Shown here one piece after another: positions 5,482 through 5,834 of a DNA stretch of 5,834 bases. Under the pieces are notes generated by a model that saw nothing but the letters and a program-made list of their open reading frames with translations, searched no databases and was not told the origin of the DNA. Source of the DNA: Synergistaceae bacterium (lineage in GTDB: Bacteria; Synergistota; Synergistia; Synergistales; Aminobacteriaceae). The position numbers and the translations under genes are program-made. Position 1 is the stretch's first letter, and each line of letters begins with the position of its first letter. The DNA lies in NCBI GenBank assembly GCA_017427625.1, contig JAFRSL010000110.1:1-5834 (forward strand). Reading direction: 5' to 3'.

Positions 5482-5834
5482 ATGAAATCGAAGAAAATCG
5501 TAACAGCATTGATGATAGTAACAGCAGGAAGCGCGTTAATCGGAGCAAGTTCGGCAAATGCAGCGGAAAAGGTAGAAGCAGCTTTCAGGCATCACAGGGA
5601 CATGCCGCCTCCGCACGAATGGAGAGAGCCGCCTCATCACAGAGGGCCTGGAAGAGACGCACCGCCTCCGCCGCACGGAGGACCAGGAGGAAGACCGCCT
5701 CATGAATGGAGAGAGCCGCCTCATCGTGGAGGACCGGGAAGAGATGCGCCGCCTCCGCCGCATGGAGGACCAGGAGGACCAGGAGGACACATGCCTCCTC
5801 CGCCACAGGGAGGACCGGGAGGGCCAAGAGGAAA
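5482..5834 (+). CDS. Exported Pro/Gly/His/Arg-rich repeat protein, 3' end beyond window
   Basis: An ATG at 5482 preceded by AAGGAGG (5466-5472, 9-base spacing) opens a frame that stays open for 117 codons to the window edge. Residues 1-27 form a clear Sec signal peptide: basic MKSKK, a hydrophobic core, and cleavage after SANA or ANAA. The mature part begins AEKVEAAF, then becomes low-complexity, dominated by Pro, Gly, His and Arg. A 29-residue unit starting HEWREPPH repeats at 45-73 and 74-102, and a third partial, PPPPQGGPGG-like unit follows. Visible mature histidines number ten (37, 38, 45, 52, 53, 65, 74, 81, 94, 103), with no Cys. Two Trp (47, 76) sit at the same repeat position. I do not recognise the family. 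Possible roles are periplasmic metal or proton buffering, a cell-surface or envelope-associated protein, or a stress-induced partner of the divergent two-component system; all are inferred from composition and position. It is transcribed away from the regulator across a 99-bp gap. Confidence 0.8.
   Translation, partial: MKSKKIVTALMIVTAGSALIGASSANAAEKVEAAFRHHRDMPPPHEWREPPHHRGPGRDAPPPPHGGPGGRPPHEWREPPHRGGPGRDAPPPPHGGPGGPGGHMPPPPQGGPGGPRG
5614..5787 (+). repeat. Two tandem 87-bp in-frame coding repeats
   Basis: Unit 1 (5614-5700) and unit 2 (5701-5787) are contiguous and each 29 codons long. Over their first 26 codons I count 9 base differences in 78, but only two residue changes (H to R, R to G). 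Their last three codons differ. A degenerate continuation built of Pro-rich and GGPGG segments follows to the window edge, so the full array may be longer. Confidence 0.85.

Noticed and set aside
5536..5827. Two overlapping - strand open frames rich in Ser/Arg or Ala/Leu opposite the repeat gene
   Set aside because: They are the complement of the Pro/Gly repeat array, which lacks stops in several frames. The + strand frame has a ribosome binding site and signal peptide; these do not.
1..5834. Search for CRISPR arrays, tRNA/rRNA genes, insertion sequences or attachment sites
   Set aside because: No spaced repeats, RNA-gene landmarks, transposase frames or terminal inverted repeats were seen; the only tandem repeat is the coding array at 5614-5787.

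Overview
The window looks like a bacterial chromosome fragment of moderate GC content. It is densely packed with short gaps and strong AGGAGG-type ribosome binding sites. Two membrane proteins, one protease with a Sec signal peptide and one repeat-rich exported protein point to a diderm with a periplasm. The protein style (a two-PDZ Do protease, an Lgt-like protein with a cysteine-rich core, a metallo-beta-lactamase (MBL)-fold hydrolase with a HxNxDH motif) suggests an anaerobic, possibly gut-associated lineage such as Synergistota. That placement is an impression from the sequence, not a tested assignment.

Left half, + strand (1-3297): the 3' end of an unidentified gene overlaps an MBL-fold hydrolase (113-994). 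Two bases later comes an Lgt-family membrane protein (997-1797), and after 39 bp a Do/HtrA periplasmic serine protease (1837-3297). The overlaps and short gaps suggest one operon, though the protease may also have its own promoter. A hairpin with a T-run (3314-3343) closes this unit.

Right half: a two-component system lies on the - strand, converging on the protease. An OmpR-type response regulator (4699-5382, GTG start) overlaps by 11 bp an HAMP-containing sensor histidine kinase (3345-4709). A 99-bp gap holds a good - strand promoter and phased direct repeats. On its other side a divergent + strand gene begins at 5482 and runs off the window. It encodes a Sec-exported protein of Pro/Gly/His/Arg-rich tandem 29-residue repeats.

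Working model (inference): a sensor kinase/regulator pair sits between a periplasmic quality-control protease and a small exported protein. This resembles the enterobacterial cpxP-cpxRA layout and its DegP target, but the exported protein shows no visible similarity to CpxP or Spy. That exported repeat protein is the least explained and most interesting element in the window.
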